Origin: DRWZ01 sp964601505
GTDB lineage: Bacteria; Calescibacteriota; Calescibacteriia; Calescibacteriales; Calescibacteriaceae
Direction of reading: 5' to 3'
Assembly: GCA_964601505.1 (NCBI GenBank)
Contig: CAZRNR010000008.1
Span: forward strand, 1-51,102
Length of the DNA: 51,102 bases
This document shows, one piece after another, positions 42,541 to 51,081 of this stretch (within the stretch, counting starts at the first letter, position 1; every line of letters begins with the position of its first letter). The position numbers and the translations under genes are program-made. The notes under the pieces were generated by a model. The model was not told where the DNA came from. It saw nothing but the letters and a program-made list of their open reading frames with translations, and did not search any database.

Positions 42541-44409
42541 ATGGAAATGACTCCATCAGATGTGATATCCGAACTCATAAGAGAATCTTTCTTTTTCCTG
42601 ATATTCTTATTGTTTTTCTTCTCAATTTCTTTATCATACCTCGTTCTTTTAGAAGGTGGATTTAGATTTAGATTGCTTTCTTCTCTCTCCTATGCGTTGC
42701 TTCAGATATATATTTCAAATCTTATCCTTTCTGCCTTGTCAATCAAAAAGATGATTCCATTTGTTGTTATTAACATGATTGTAGCATTAGCATTAGTGAT
42801 TTACAAAAAGAGGTTGATTCATTTATCTTTGTTATCTCATAAATCAATATATGTGAAGATTATCTTCGTTTCAGTGGCTATAATTCTTGCTTATGTTTTT
42901 ATGATTTCGTTTTTCTTCCCTTCGGCTGGAACAGATGATATAGGTTATAGATTGCCAGTGGTTTTTGAAAACATAAGAACAGGAAGCTTGTTTAAAATGA
43001 ACCAAGAATGTGATCCGCGCATGGCATTTCCACAAACACCTTACTCAATATTTGAAGCATATATACTTATCTCTGGAAGTGATAGATTCATTGAATTTTC
43101 AAATTTAGTTTTTCTTATCATATCTATTGTTGCGGTTTATTCTATTTCAAGAACTTTAGGGGGAGATAAAAACCTGTCACTTATAGCATCTATGTTTGTT
43201 CCCATAACGCCAGTCTTTATAGGGCAGTTGAGATCAAATTATGTTGACCTTGCATTTGCATCTCTTTTAGTTGCATCTTTTGCATTTCAGCTCGAAATTG
43301 TAAAGAACAAAAGAAGAGATTTCTGTATCCCAATGTCTGTTTATATGGGACTTCTTCTCGGAACAAAATATACTGCTTTGATCTTCTTACCCGGTTTTGA
43401 ATTCTCTCTCATTTTATCACATAGAATTGCTCTTGGGAACTTGATAGCTATATCTATAGCACTTCCTCATTATCTTATCAACTTTGTTAATCTAGGATTC
43501 CCGATATATCCTGTACCATTTTCTGAACTGGGTAAGAGAATTTACCCTCAAGGAGAGAACATTCTGAATATGTATGTTTTCTTTCAAAGATATGTGCGTA
43601 AATTTGTTGCATTTTTAAAATATGATAATTTAGAACTCAGTTATCACAAAGGATTTGGCATAATCTTTTGGTGTATAAGTCTTCCAGCTTTCATTATTTT
43701 TTGTTTGAGAAGAATAAAAGAAAAGAGAATATTTTTATTCTTTATTTTTAATGTTTTTGCTCCACTTATATATCTCCTTTGGTCTGTTATCCCTACGATA
43801 CATGTTCAGGCAAGATTTCTCATGTGGTTTGTTATACTGACATATCCTTTTATCTCATTTTTAAAATTGAGATATCCAATCATCTTAACTTTTTTTTTAG
43901 CTCAGTTCGTTACAAATTTCCTAAAAATGAGGAATCAGGATCAACCTCTTATCCATCCTTCTCCAATATTTGAAACTATCAAAGAATTTCCCGGGTGTAT
44001 CATGTATGATGCTTTCTTCCTAAGATATAGTGTCTGGTTTAAGCATATGTGGAAATTATCCACTATCTTGCAAATTATTTCGGAAAGTTCTGATGAGCAG
44101 CTGAATATAAAATGTGCTTATTTATCTCAGGATGAACTTACCGAGGGTTCCTGTCCATTTTTGTTCTATGGTCCCATAAGGAGGGGAAAAATAAATAATT
44201 TTTCCTCATGCACTAACTCTGTAGTTAAACCAAACATAATTGTAGTTATAGGGAAATATAACAACCACATTGAAAATTTTGTTCTTGTATTAGATGAGAC
44301 AGTTGAGGACCCATATGGTAAGGTTGAAATTCGAAAGCTATTTGTGCGGAGCGATCTGTATGAAAAGGTAAAGGTTTCTTTGGATAATAAGAGAGATTGT
44401 TTTTTTTAG
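42541..44409 (+). CDS. Large polytopic membrane protein, GT-C glycosyltransferase-like
   Basis: This 622-residue protein has about ten to twelve hydrophobic helices and a soluble C-terminal domain of about 150 residues. After helix four the extracytoplasmic loop contains PSAGTDDIGYRLPVVFENI, an acidic pair in the position of the GT-C D-D/D-E catalytic motif seen in ArnT and PMT-like enzymes that take sugars from lipid carriers. A QTPYSIFEAYILISG segment and an IHVQARFLMW block near helix nine are also reminiscent. I do not know the substrate. It lies between the two respiratory operons without an obvious link to them. Confidence 0.5.
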   Translation: MEMTPSDVISELIRESFFFLIFLLFFFSISLSYLVLLEGGFRFRLLSSLSYALLQIYISNLILSALSIKKMIPFVVINMIVALALVIYKKRLIHLSLLSHKSIYVKIIFVSVAIILAYVFMISFFFPSAGTDDIGYRLPVVFENIRTGSLFKMNQECDPRMAFPQTPYSIFEAYILISGSDRFIEFSNLVFLIISIVAVYSISRTLGGDKNLSLIASMFVPITPVFIGQLRSNYVDLAFASLLVASFAFQLEIVKNKRRDFCIPMSVYMGLLLGTKYTALIFLPGFEFSLILSHRIALGNLIAISIALPHYLINFVNLGFPIYPVPFSELGKRIYPQGENILNMYVFFQRYVRKFVAFLKYDNLELSYHKGFGIIFWCISLPAFIIFCLRRIKEKRIFLFFIFNVFAPLIYLLWSVIPTIHVQARFLMWFVILTYPFISFLKLRYPIILTFFLAQFVTNFLKMRNQDQPLIHPSPIFETIKEFPGCIMYDAFFLRYSVWFKHMWKLSTILQIISESSDEQLNIKCAYLSQDELTEGSCPFLFYGPIRRGKINNFSSCTNSVVKPNIIVVIGKYNNHIENFVLVLDETVEDPYGKVEIRKLFVRSDLYEKVKVSLDNKRDCFF

Positions 44410-44493
44410 TGATTTTTTTAGTTTTCTTCTGCTATAGGAGAAAATAGAATGAACTATCTTGAGTGAGTTCAGCATGAGGTTATGTTTTTTATG

Positions 44494-44602
44494 TGCTTTG
44501 TTGCAAACACATTTCAGGCACAATATAGTAAAAATCCTTTTTCTTTCATAAGAACAAAAAATTTATTCCATACCACTAAATGAATATTGTATGCAAGAGC
44601 CA
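44494..44602. mobile_element. Doubtful third MITE-like remnant
   Basis: TGCTTTGTTGCA at 44494-44505 matches the left end of the 22039 element exactly. The proposed right end at 44592-44602 pairs only with an indel, so this may be a solo end or chance. Confidence 0.2.
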
Positions 44603-44760
44603 TTTTCTTCTTTGTTTCTTCTTTTCTCCCAACATTATCACTGAATTTGCTATCTTGTACATCTAGGATACGAAAATTTAAAGAGTGAAAGTATGGGGAG
44701 GAGTGAGAGAAAAGGGGGAAAATTTAAAAATTTTGATGATTGCGACTAAGCAGTTTTTAT

Positions 44761-44795
44761 GTATCATTAGTGAGATTTGGTCTCAATTTTGATAC
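44761..44795. promoter_or_regulatory. Palindromic operator/enhancer, copy 2 (molybdoenzyme operon)
   Basis: The left arm GTATCATTAGTGAGA (44761-44775) and right arm TCTCAATTTTGATAC (44781-44795) match as inverted repeats at 12 of 15 positions around TTTGG. It lies about 95-130 bases upstream of the -24/-12 promoter, the usual place of an enhancer-binding-protein site. Confidence 0.7.
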
Positions 44796-44889
44796 TAACA
44801 GTGATCAGGTGATTTGATATTTCCTGGAAGTGTCTTGCAAATGCTATGTGTTGGGATTCTTTATAATCACCTTTTTGTGTTTATTTTAT

Positions 44890-44905
44890 TGGCACGCTTT
44901 TTGCT
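44890..44905 (+). promoter_or_regulatory. Sigma-54 -24/-12 promoter
   Basis: TGGCACG, four bases, then TTGCT matches the sigma-54 consensus at all key positions, with the -24 GG at 44891-44892 and the -12 GC at 44903-44904. Transcription should begin near 44915-44918, about 35 bases before the ATG at 44951. Confidence 0.85.
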
Positions 44906-44950
44906 ATTACGATTATAGGAAAAACAGCAATGATGAGGGGAGGTAAAGGA

Positions 44951-47767
44951 ATGGAGAAAAGAAATTCGGTTGATTTAGTAAAAAGGGATGTTTTAAAGAA
45001 GGCTGGTATTGTATCAGGGATTTTGACTCTTGAAACCCTTGTAAGATGTGAGACGAAGAAACCTGTGGAGCAAAAGGAAGAAATAAAGTATCCAGGGGAA
45101 AAGGTGGGCTCTCGGATAACATATCATGATAAATATCCTATTGAATATTCAGAAGAATTTATACCTTCTACATGCTGGATAGGGAAACAGGACTGCTCAC
45201 TTGTATATAGAGTTTTGACTCAAAAAATCAATGGGCATCATGAGATTAAAAGACCCGTGAGCGTGGTTGGTCTTTACAATGAAGCTGAAAATATTTATAA
45301 TCCGCGAAACAAATGGGGACTTTGTCCAAAAGGAGTGGGTGCAAATATTTCTGCCATCTATGACTACAATAGGGTAAAGTATCCGCTTATGAGAATAAAC
45401 CGTAAAGGGGAGAAAGGAAAATTTGTGAGAATTTCATGGGATGAGGCTAAAAAGATAATATCTGAAAAACTACTTGAGGTAAAGAGCAAAGGGCAATATG
45501 TTCTTTGGCAAAAGGGTAGGTCAAAATCGGCGGAGCTCTACGATAACGCTTTTGTAAATTCCTTGAAAGGAAACGGTTGGAATGTCTATAAGATAGGACA
45601 TGGTTCTCATTGCTCTGATTCTGGGTATCGTGCATGTGAGCTAACAGTTGGAGAACATGCTGTTTTAAACCCTGATTACAAATACACTGAGTATGTGATT
45701 GATGTTGGAACTGGATCATTTACAAAATCTGGAGGAAATAAATTGTGCTTTATATACTGGCCCCAGGTGTATCAAGAAGCGAGAGAATCTGGAAGACTTA
45801 AAAAAGTTGTTGGACTTAACCCATCAAGGTATGCTTCTGGTTATAAGATTGATGAATGGATACCTATAAAACCGGGAACAGACCTTGCATTCTTTTTGGG
45901 AGTTGCTCACTACCTTCTCTCTTATGATTTGATAGATAAGAGCTATCTCAAAAAATACACTAATGCACCATTTCTTGTTATACAGAAAAAAGGAGACAAG
46001 GAGGGATACTTCATTAGGAATAAAGACGGAAAGGAACTTGTTTGGGACAAAGCTCAGGGAAAATTTGTGCCTTACGATATTGCTCAGGATCCAGAACTGT
46101 TTTTTGAAGGTGACCTTGATCCTGCAACTTTAGATTCAAGTCTCTTGCCTTTGAAGGTTAGAAAACAGGTTGGTAGTTCAAACGCGGATTATAAAGTAGG
46201 TCTTGTAGATTTTAATGAAACTGTAAAGGTTAAATCTGTTCTGAAGATTTTTAAAGACACACTTATAGATAACGGGTGGACACCTGAGTGGGCAGATAAA
46301 GTCTGCGATATTCCATCTCTTACAACAGCGAGAATTGCAAGGGAACTTTATAAATACTCAGGAATAGCTGAAGATAGAAAGATACAAATAGATGGAATAG
46401 AGTATCCTTTAAGACCTGTTTCTTTCCAACTTTATCACTTGTCTCAAGTCGAGCTAGGTTTTCAGCTTACAAGAGCAATTCTTATAGTTTCTTTACTACT
46501 TGGTGCTTATGGTGTTCCCGGAGGTACGATGGTTGATTTTGCACCAGGGAAGTTTCACAATAATTTCAAAAGTTTGGATGAGGGAGTCGTTAAGGATCCA
46601 CCTTATGACTATACATTATCGAGTTCTAAATTTTTCCCAATAACTACACCAAATCCATCATTTTTGAGTAGGGTACTTGTAGCTCCTGAAAAATATCAAG
46701 TTGATCCTAAAAAGCTTCCGAAGTTTGCATTTGTTCATATGAATAATGTTGCGGTTTCATATGTTGATATACCCCAGATTATTCGTGGTTGGCAGAATAT
46801 TGATTTTGTTGTTGTTCTTTCACCGTGGATAGATGAAACTGCTTCTTTGTTTGCAGATATAGTTTTGCCCATAGCAACAGCTGATAAATACGAAGGTCCC
46901 ATTTCAGGGAAAACACCTTATGAAACTGCTGATACTTTAAGAATACCACCTATTCAATCGCTTTGGGAGTCGAAAAGTGAGATCTCAGCTTATATGGAAA
47001 TCTGTGAAGCTTTGGGAATTCTTTATGGTGATAAGGGTTACATTGCTAACATAAATAAGGAACTCAATCTGGGAGCGAATTCTCTTGATGTCAATAAGAA
47101 ACCAAGGGATGAAGAAATTTTTGATTCTTGGGCTAAATCAAAAGGTAAGGATCTGAACTACTTTAGAGAGAAGGGTTTAACCCCGGTCTCTCAAATAAGT
47201 TCTCAAAAGACATACTCAATAAATTTATGGAAGACAGACCGTATGAGGATTTATGCTGAGGCTCTGAAAAGATATCAAGATGAGATGAAAAAGCGCGGCG
47301 TTGATAAAATATATTGGCAAGATTATACTCCTCTGCCGATGTGGAGAAATCCAACGATGGAAGCTTCTGTAGGATATAATTTCTATCTTATATCGATCAA
47401 GAAGATTGAAGGCAAGCAGTCAAGAACAGCTTTTATTCCTGTTCTATCTGAGATTATTGGGGAACAGAAAGTAATTATAAATGAGGATACGGCGAGATCT
47501 ATGGGGATACAGAATGACGATTGGGTTTATGTTGAATCTCACAATGCTTTAACTGGTGAGACAAGGAGAATAAAGGTCAAAGTTGAAACTTCAAGGACAA
47601 TAAGACCTGACACTGTAGCTATGTTTCATCACTTTGGAATGTGGGCTGATCCAAGATCTCGTGAGAAGGGACCGACTCCTAATGAGCTGTACTTTGGGCA
47701 GGAAGGTTATATCCAATGCACGCAGGATGCTTCATTTCATGTAAAGGTAAAAATTTATAAAGCTTAA
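44951..47767 (+). CDS. Catalytic molybdopterin oxidoreductase (Arr/Psr/Phs/Ttr-like)
   Basis: This 938-residue MopB protein has an N-terminal Tat-like region (VKRDVLKKAGIVSG, KR rather than RR), a cluster segment C75-x2-G78-x3-C82 with C125 in GLCPKG, and a likely Mo ligand Cys221 in GHGSHCSDSGYRAC, as in arsenate, polysulfide, thiosulfate or tetrathionate reductases. A TLVRCETKK site after the signal could be lipidated instead. The usual second cluster Cys is Gly78. The C-terminal MGD-binding domain is intact (MGIQNDDWVYVESHN). ATG 44951 has GGGGAGG seven bases before; ATGs at 44930 and 44933 are less likely. It is first in a sigma-54-driven operon. Substrate is unknown. Confidence 0.88.
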   Translation: MEKRNSVDLVKRDVLKKAGIVSGILTLETLVRCETKKPVEQKEEIKYPGEKVGSRITYHDKYPIEYSEEFIPSTCWIGKQDCSLVYRVLTQKINGHHEIKRPVSVVGLYNEAENIYNPRNKWGLCPKGVGANISAIYDYNRVKYPLMRINRKGEKGKFVRISWDEAKKIISEKLLEVKSKGQYVLWQKGRSKSAELYDNAFVNSLKGNGWNVYKIGHGSHCSDSGYRACELTVGEHAVLNPDYKYTEYVIDVGTGSFTKSGGNKLCFIYWPQVYQEARESGRLKKVVGLNPSRYASGYKIDEWIPIKPGTDLAFFLGVAHYLLSYDLIDKSYLKKYTNAPFLVIQKKGDKEGYFIRNKDGKELVWDKAQGKFVPYDIAQDPELFFEGDLDPATLDSSLLPLKVRKQVGSSNADYKVGLVDFNETVKVKSVLKIFKDTLIDNGWTPEWADKVCDIPSLTTARIARELYKYSGIAEDRKIQIDGIEYPLRPVSFQLYHLSQVELGFQLTRAILIVSLLLGAYGVPGGTMVDFAPGKFHNNFKSLDEGVVKDPPYDYTLSSSKFFPITTPNPSFLSRVLVAPEKYQVDPKKLPKFAFVHMNNVAVSYVDIPQIIRGWQNIDFVVVLSPWIDETASLFADIVLPIATADKYEGPISGKTPYETADTLRIPPIQSLWESKSEISAYMEICEALGILYGDKGYIANINKELNLGANSLDVNKKPRDEEIFDSWAKSKGKDLNYFREKGLTPVSQISSQKTYSINLWKTDRMRIYAEALKRYQDEMKKRGVDKIYWQDYTPLPMWRNPTMEASVGYNFYLISIKKIEGKQSRTAFIPVLSEIIGEQKVIINEDTARSMGIQNDDWVYVESHNALTGETRRIKVKVETSRTIRPDTVAMFHHFGMWADPRSREKGPTPNELYFGQEGYIQCTQDASFHVKVKIYKA

Positions 47768-47782
47768 GGGAGGTAAGAAGGT

Positions 47783-48808
47783 ATGGCAACATACGGAATG
47801 GTAATAGACCTAACAAGGTGTGTTGGTTGTAGAGCATGTATGGTGGCATGTAAAATTGAAAACGGAACCCCTGCGGATATATTCTTCATGTATGTTTTCA
47901 GGTTCGAAGAAGGAAATTATCCGAATTCAAACATAAGGTTTTTACCAAGACCTTGTATGCATTGCTATAATCCCCCTTGTGTAAAAGCTTGTCCGTTTGA
48001 CGCTAGAATAGTCTGGAAGGGTGGAACTGTTCAAACAGATTATGATAACTGCAAAGGTGCGAGACTCTGTGAAAAAGCTTGTCCATATGGTGTTAACTTT
48101 TTTAATGTTGAGGAACCTTTTGAAAATTTATATATTGATTGGACTAAAGAGGAGCTCAAAGATATAGGAAATATTTTCGGATGGTGGAACCCAGATACTG
48201 CAAAGGTTTCAAGATGGGATGAAGATCCAAATAAGAAAGAAAGAAGGCTTGCAGGTGGAGGACATATCAAAAATACGGTTTCAAAATGTACATTCTGTAT
48301 ACACAGGATAGAAGCTGGGAAATCAAAAACTGCTTGTCAGGAGGTTTGTCCTGTAAGAGCCATATATTTTGGAGACCTTGATGACCCAAATTCTGAAGTA
48401 TCTAAAGTTCTTGAAGGAAAGGTCGAGAGAAAGAAGGTAAAGATTGAAGATAAGGAAGTTCAAGTTATTGTCCCAAGGGAAGGTTCAGGCGTTTTTACTT
48501 TGAGACCCGATATAAACTCAGATCCTCTTTCTGCAACATATCCAAAGGTCTTTTTCTTGGGCGATCCTCCAGGTGAAGATGCAGTTCCTATAGATTTGGT
48601 TCCAGTAAAACCTAAAACTCAGTTGGAAGGTGATGAGAAATATGGAAACCTTGATATACCATTCGGAGCACCTCTGATGAGAAAAAAGGAATTACAGAAA
48701 AATGGACAAGCATCAAAGAATATCAAAGAACATAAGTTTGTCAGAATTCTTAAGGAGAGAATGAAAATGAAGGTTGCAAGTAAGCATGGCAATCAATATA
48801 AGTCCTGA
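47783..48808 (+). CDS. Ferredoxin-type electron-transfer subunit of the molybdoenzyme
   Basis: This 341-residue protein carries four cluster motifs. Three are complete: C13/16/19/23, C58/61/66/70 and C169/172/185/189. In the third, C90-x2-A93-x2-C96-x3-C100, alanine replaces the second Cys, which predicts a [3Fe-4S] cluster like the Trp-substituted cluster of NarH. The C-terminal 120 residues are an extension rich in Pro and charged residues. No signal peptide is present, so export would ride on the catalytic subunit's Tat signal. GGGAGG precedes the ATG. The gene overlaps the chaperone gene. No NrfD subunit is encoded in this operon. Confidence 0.92.
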   Translation: MATYGMVIDLTRCVGCRACMVACKIENGTPADIFFMYVFRFEEGNYPNSNIRFLPRPCMHCYNPPCVKACPFDARIVWKGGTVQTDYDNCKGARLCEKACPYGVNFFNVEEPFENLYIDWTKEELKDIGNIFGWWNPDTAKVSRWDEDPNKKERRLAGGGHIKNTVSKCTFCIHRIEAGKSKTACQEVCPVRAIYFGDLDDPNSEVSKVLEGKVERKKVKIEDKEVQVIVPREGSGVFTLRPDINSDPLSATYPKVFFLGDPPGEDAVPIDLVPVKPKTQLEGDEKYGNLDIPFGAPLMRKKELQKNGQASKNIKEHKFVRILKERMKMKVASKHGNQYKS

Positions 48809-49367
48809 CAGTGTGATGGAGAAGAATCAAAGGATACTAACTTATAAGTTTCTTTCCCTTGCTTTCCTTTATCCAACCGAAGAGAGAAAAGGGAAAATTA
48901 AAAATATGGTTGGATTCATAAAGAATAGGACTAATTTGATGGAGAATTTTTTGAAAGAATATGAGAAAATACAGGATTTGCAATCAACTTATATTTCCTT
49001 ATTTGATTCTGAGTGTGGCGGAATTATTCCTCCATATGAGGGAGCTTATTTTGATTTGTTTTTGAGACCATATGTTGTCATTAGTGTAGAAAGGGAATAT
49101 ATTAAAGATGGCCTAATTTGTTCCTCGGAATTTCTGCCAGATCATATTTCGTGTGAATTTGAGTTTATGTCTCTTCTGCTATTAGATGGTAAATATGATA
49201 GAGCAAAAGAATTCTTTGTCAAGCATATTGGAAATTGGGTTCCTTTATTTGTAAGGAAACTTAAGGATTCTACCGATTCTATATATGCAGGAATCGGAGA
49301 TTTTACCGATAGATTTATCAGATCTGAAAGAAAAATGTTTTATACGGAGAGGAGGGATTTTCAATGA
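48786..49367 (+). CDS. TorD/DmsD-family molybdoenzyme chaperone
   Basis: This protein of about 193 residues is helical, with the family motif LPDHISCEFEFMSLLL (about 120-135) and an upstream YISLFDSECGGIIPPYEGAYFD segment. TorD-like chaperones bind the Tat leader and help insert the molybdenum cofactor before export, so its presence supports the MopB protein at 44951 as the catalytic enzyme. I took ATG 48786; ATG 48816 and TTG 48774 are also in frame. It overlaps the ferredoxin gene and the next gene by a few bases. Confidence 0.88.
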   Translation: MAINISPDSVMEKNQRILTYKFLSLAFLYPTEERKGKIKNMVGFIKNRTNLMENFLKEYEKIQDLQSTYISLFDSECGGIIPPYEGAYFDLFLRPYVVISVEREYIKDGLICSSEFLPDHISCEFEFMSLLLLDGKYDRAKEFFVKHIGNWVPLFVRKLKDSTDSIYAGIGDFTDRFIRSERKMFYTERRDFQ

Positions 49368-49717
49368 ACTTGTTAAAATACACTCCGATATTTTTTGGTT
49401 TTGTGGTAGTTTTATTTTTTTCTCAGTTAGGACATGGACTTTCTACACCTGCTTATCTGAAGTTGGATCGTGCCCCAGATGCTGGTCAGGAGGAAGGTCC
49501 CGCAACATTTCCTCACCTGATACATCAGAGAATGTTTATGTGCTATAGCTGTCATCCTTCAATATTTTCTTATGGTAGGGATCTTTATACACATAAGGAT
49601 TTTGATGAGGGAAGATTCTGTGCAGAATGTCATAACGGAAAAATTTCATGGCATATAGATGATGCAGATTGTCAAGTATGTCATTACGAAGGAGGTGAAA
49701 CCAATGAAGAGGAATAA
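49364..49717 (+). CDS. Triheme c7-like cytochrome
   Basis: This 117-residue protein has a signal peptide (about 1-26, ending GLST) and three CxxCH sites: CYSCH, CAECH and CQVCH, the last near the C-terminus. The preceding TFPHLIHQRMF and LYTHKDFDEGRFC segments supply distal histidines, as in class III/c7 cytochromes. It is probably the soluble electron donor to the molybdoenzyme. GGAGGG stands before ATG 49364, and its 3' end overlaps the barrel gene by 14 bases. Confidence 0.92.
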   Translation: MNLLKYTPIFFGFVVVLFFSQLGHGLSTPAYLKLDRAPDAGQEEGPATFPHLIHQRMFMCYSCHPSIFSYGRDLYTHKDFDEGRFCAECHNGKISWHIDDADCQVCHYEGGETNEEE

Positions 49718-50732
49718 TGTAGTTTCACTTTTTTTTGCGTTCATCTCTCTTTTCATCATTAAAACAGAATCTTTTGCCGATCTTGAATTTGGAAATATCA
49801 AGATAAACGGAAAGTTTGATCTTGCCTTTGAATCAAAAGAATTTAATACAAATCCACTTCAAGGAAAACCTTCTTTAATGAACTATCATCATTTTGTCTT
49901 TCTGACATGGAGAAAAAAAGATAGTAAGTTTTTCTTTACTTCCGAAGTAGTTGAAAGATATTTTTATGAGTTTGGGGCAAAAATAGATCCTATTTCACTA
50001 AAATTTGGTAAAATTCTCGTTCCTTTTGGTCCTGATCCTCTCTTTCACAAAAGCTATGGGGGCCTTGTTGGTTTTGATCAAAAGTTTCTCCCGGTTGTGT
50101 GGTCAGAACATGGGATAGATGTATCTTATACTTATAAAGGAAAAGATTTCGGTTTGATAAATGAAATTTACATTGTAAATGCACCTCGGGGAGATCAAAG
50201 CAAAGTTTTTCTCCCAAATGCTCCTTCATCTTTAGATAAGTTTGCTGTTGGTGATAGAATTACAATAGGTGTATCTAAAATCATGATTTTTCTCTCTGGA
50301 TATTTCAATCAATACAGAAGCAAATACAATTATATCATGGGTGCAGCTGATGTATCTTTGCCATACGGATTTTTTGGGACTGGGATACTTGAAAGATTTT
50401 CTCTATCTGCTGGAGTCCTTCGTGCTAATGTTGAGGGAGATCCTAACAAGGTCGGTAAATATTTTCATTTTGCGGATTATCTGAGATTAGGTGTAATGCT
50501 TCCTATGAATCTTGAATTCAGATTCATCTCGGGGACAAAAACTATTCAAAACTATGAAGGTCTTGTTTATGATAAAAGTACCGCAGATGAAAACGATACA
50601 ACATCTTTTAATTTTGCTCTGATCTACAGGCGTGAGGGGTTTTCTACTCAATTTCAATACATAATAAATATGGAGGGGCGCTATGAAAGGAAGGATGACT
50701 TATTTAGGGTTATGGTTGGTTATGAGTTTTAG
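49704..50732 (+). CDS. Outer-membrane beta-barrel protein (porin-like)
   Basis: This 342-residue protein has a signal peptide (about 1-23, ending SFAD) and then many alternating amphipathic strands with aromatic girdle residues, ending in VMVGYEF with the C-terminal Phe typical of BAM-inserted barrels. No cytochrome motif is present. GGAGGTG precedes ATG 49704; the longer in-frame form from 49659 overlaps the cytochrome and has no signal. Its place in the operon suggests uptake of the enzyme's substrate or release of a product across the outer membrane, rather than an MtrB-like conduit. Overlap with the next gene is 50 bases. Confidence 0.8.
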   Translation: MKRNNVVSLFFAFISLFIIKTESFADLEFGNIKINGKFDLAFESKEFNTNPLQGKPSLMNYHHFVFLTWRKKDSKFFFTSEVVERYFYEFGAKIDPISLKFGKILVPFGPDPLFHKSYGGLVGFDQKFLPVVWSEHGIDVSYTYKGKDFGLINEIYIVNAPRGDQSKVFLPNAPSSLDKFAVGDRITIGVSKIMIFLSGYFNQYRSKYNYIMGAADVSLPYGFFGTGILERFSLSAGVLRANVEGDPNKVGKYFHFADYLRLGVMLPMNLEFRFISGTKTIQNYEGLVYDKSTADENDTTSFNFALIYRREGFSTQFQYIINMEGRYERKDDLFRVMVGYEF

Positions 50733-51081
50733 TTTAGCGTGGCTTTCTTCTTGCGGACCTATTGAAAGAGGCGAGGAGAAAAAAGACCAGGTCCCGGAAG
50801 AGGTTAGTTATTCAAATGATGTATATCCTATCCTTAACAGTAAGTGCTCATCTTGCCACGGTCAGGGTGGTCCAGCTTCTTCTACAAGGTTCAAACTTAC
50901 CGGAGACGCTAATCAAGATTACGAGGTTATAAAATCTTTGATTGATACACAAAATCCGGAAGAGAGTCAGCTTTTGCAGAAGGGTGGAGGGAAGATAGCT
51001 CACGGTGGTGGCGCTGCGCTTAGTAGTGATGAATACAATACTGTGAAAGCATGGATACAAAAAGGAGCGCAAAAAAACTGA
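50683..51081 (+). CDS. Monoheme cytochrome c lipoprotein
   Basis: This 132-residue protein has a lipoprotein signal (about 1-24) with LAWLSSC before Cys24, then a charged linker and a single CSSCH heme site in SNDVYPILNSKCSSCHGQGGP. This is the planctomycete-type or Cyt_C domain seen in many c-type proteins with ILNSKC-x2-CH, whose C-terminal SSDEYNTVKAWIQKGAQ helix is also seen. GGAGGGG precedes the ATG. It is translated within the barrel gene's 3' end, so expression is likely coupled. It may pass electrons to or from the barrel or enzyme at the membrane. Confidence 0.88.
   Translation: MKGRMTYLGLWLVMSFSLAWLSSCGPIERGEEKKDQVPEEVSYSNDVYPILNSKCSSCHGQGGPASSTRFKLTGDANQDYEVIKSLIDTQNPEESQLLQKGGGKIAHGGGAALSSDEYNTVKAWIQKGAQKN

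Larger units (their letters stand above)
44410..44950. other. 541-bp upstream region of the molybdoenzyme operon
   Basis: No gene was seen. It holds a weak IS6-like pair (44494-44505 and 44592-44602), the 35-bp palindrome at 44761-44795 and the sigma-54 promoter at 44890-44905, followed by a leader of about 35 bases. Confidence 0.6.

Noticed and set aside
49704..50732. MtrB-type outer-membrane electron conduit
   Set aside because: The barrel is shorter than MtrB, has no N-terminal CxxC, and no decaheme MtrA partner is encoded.
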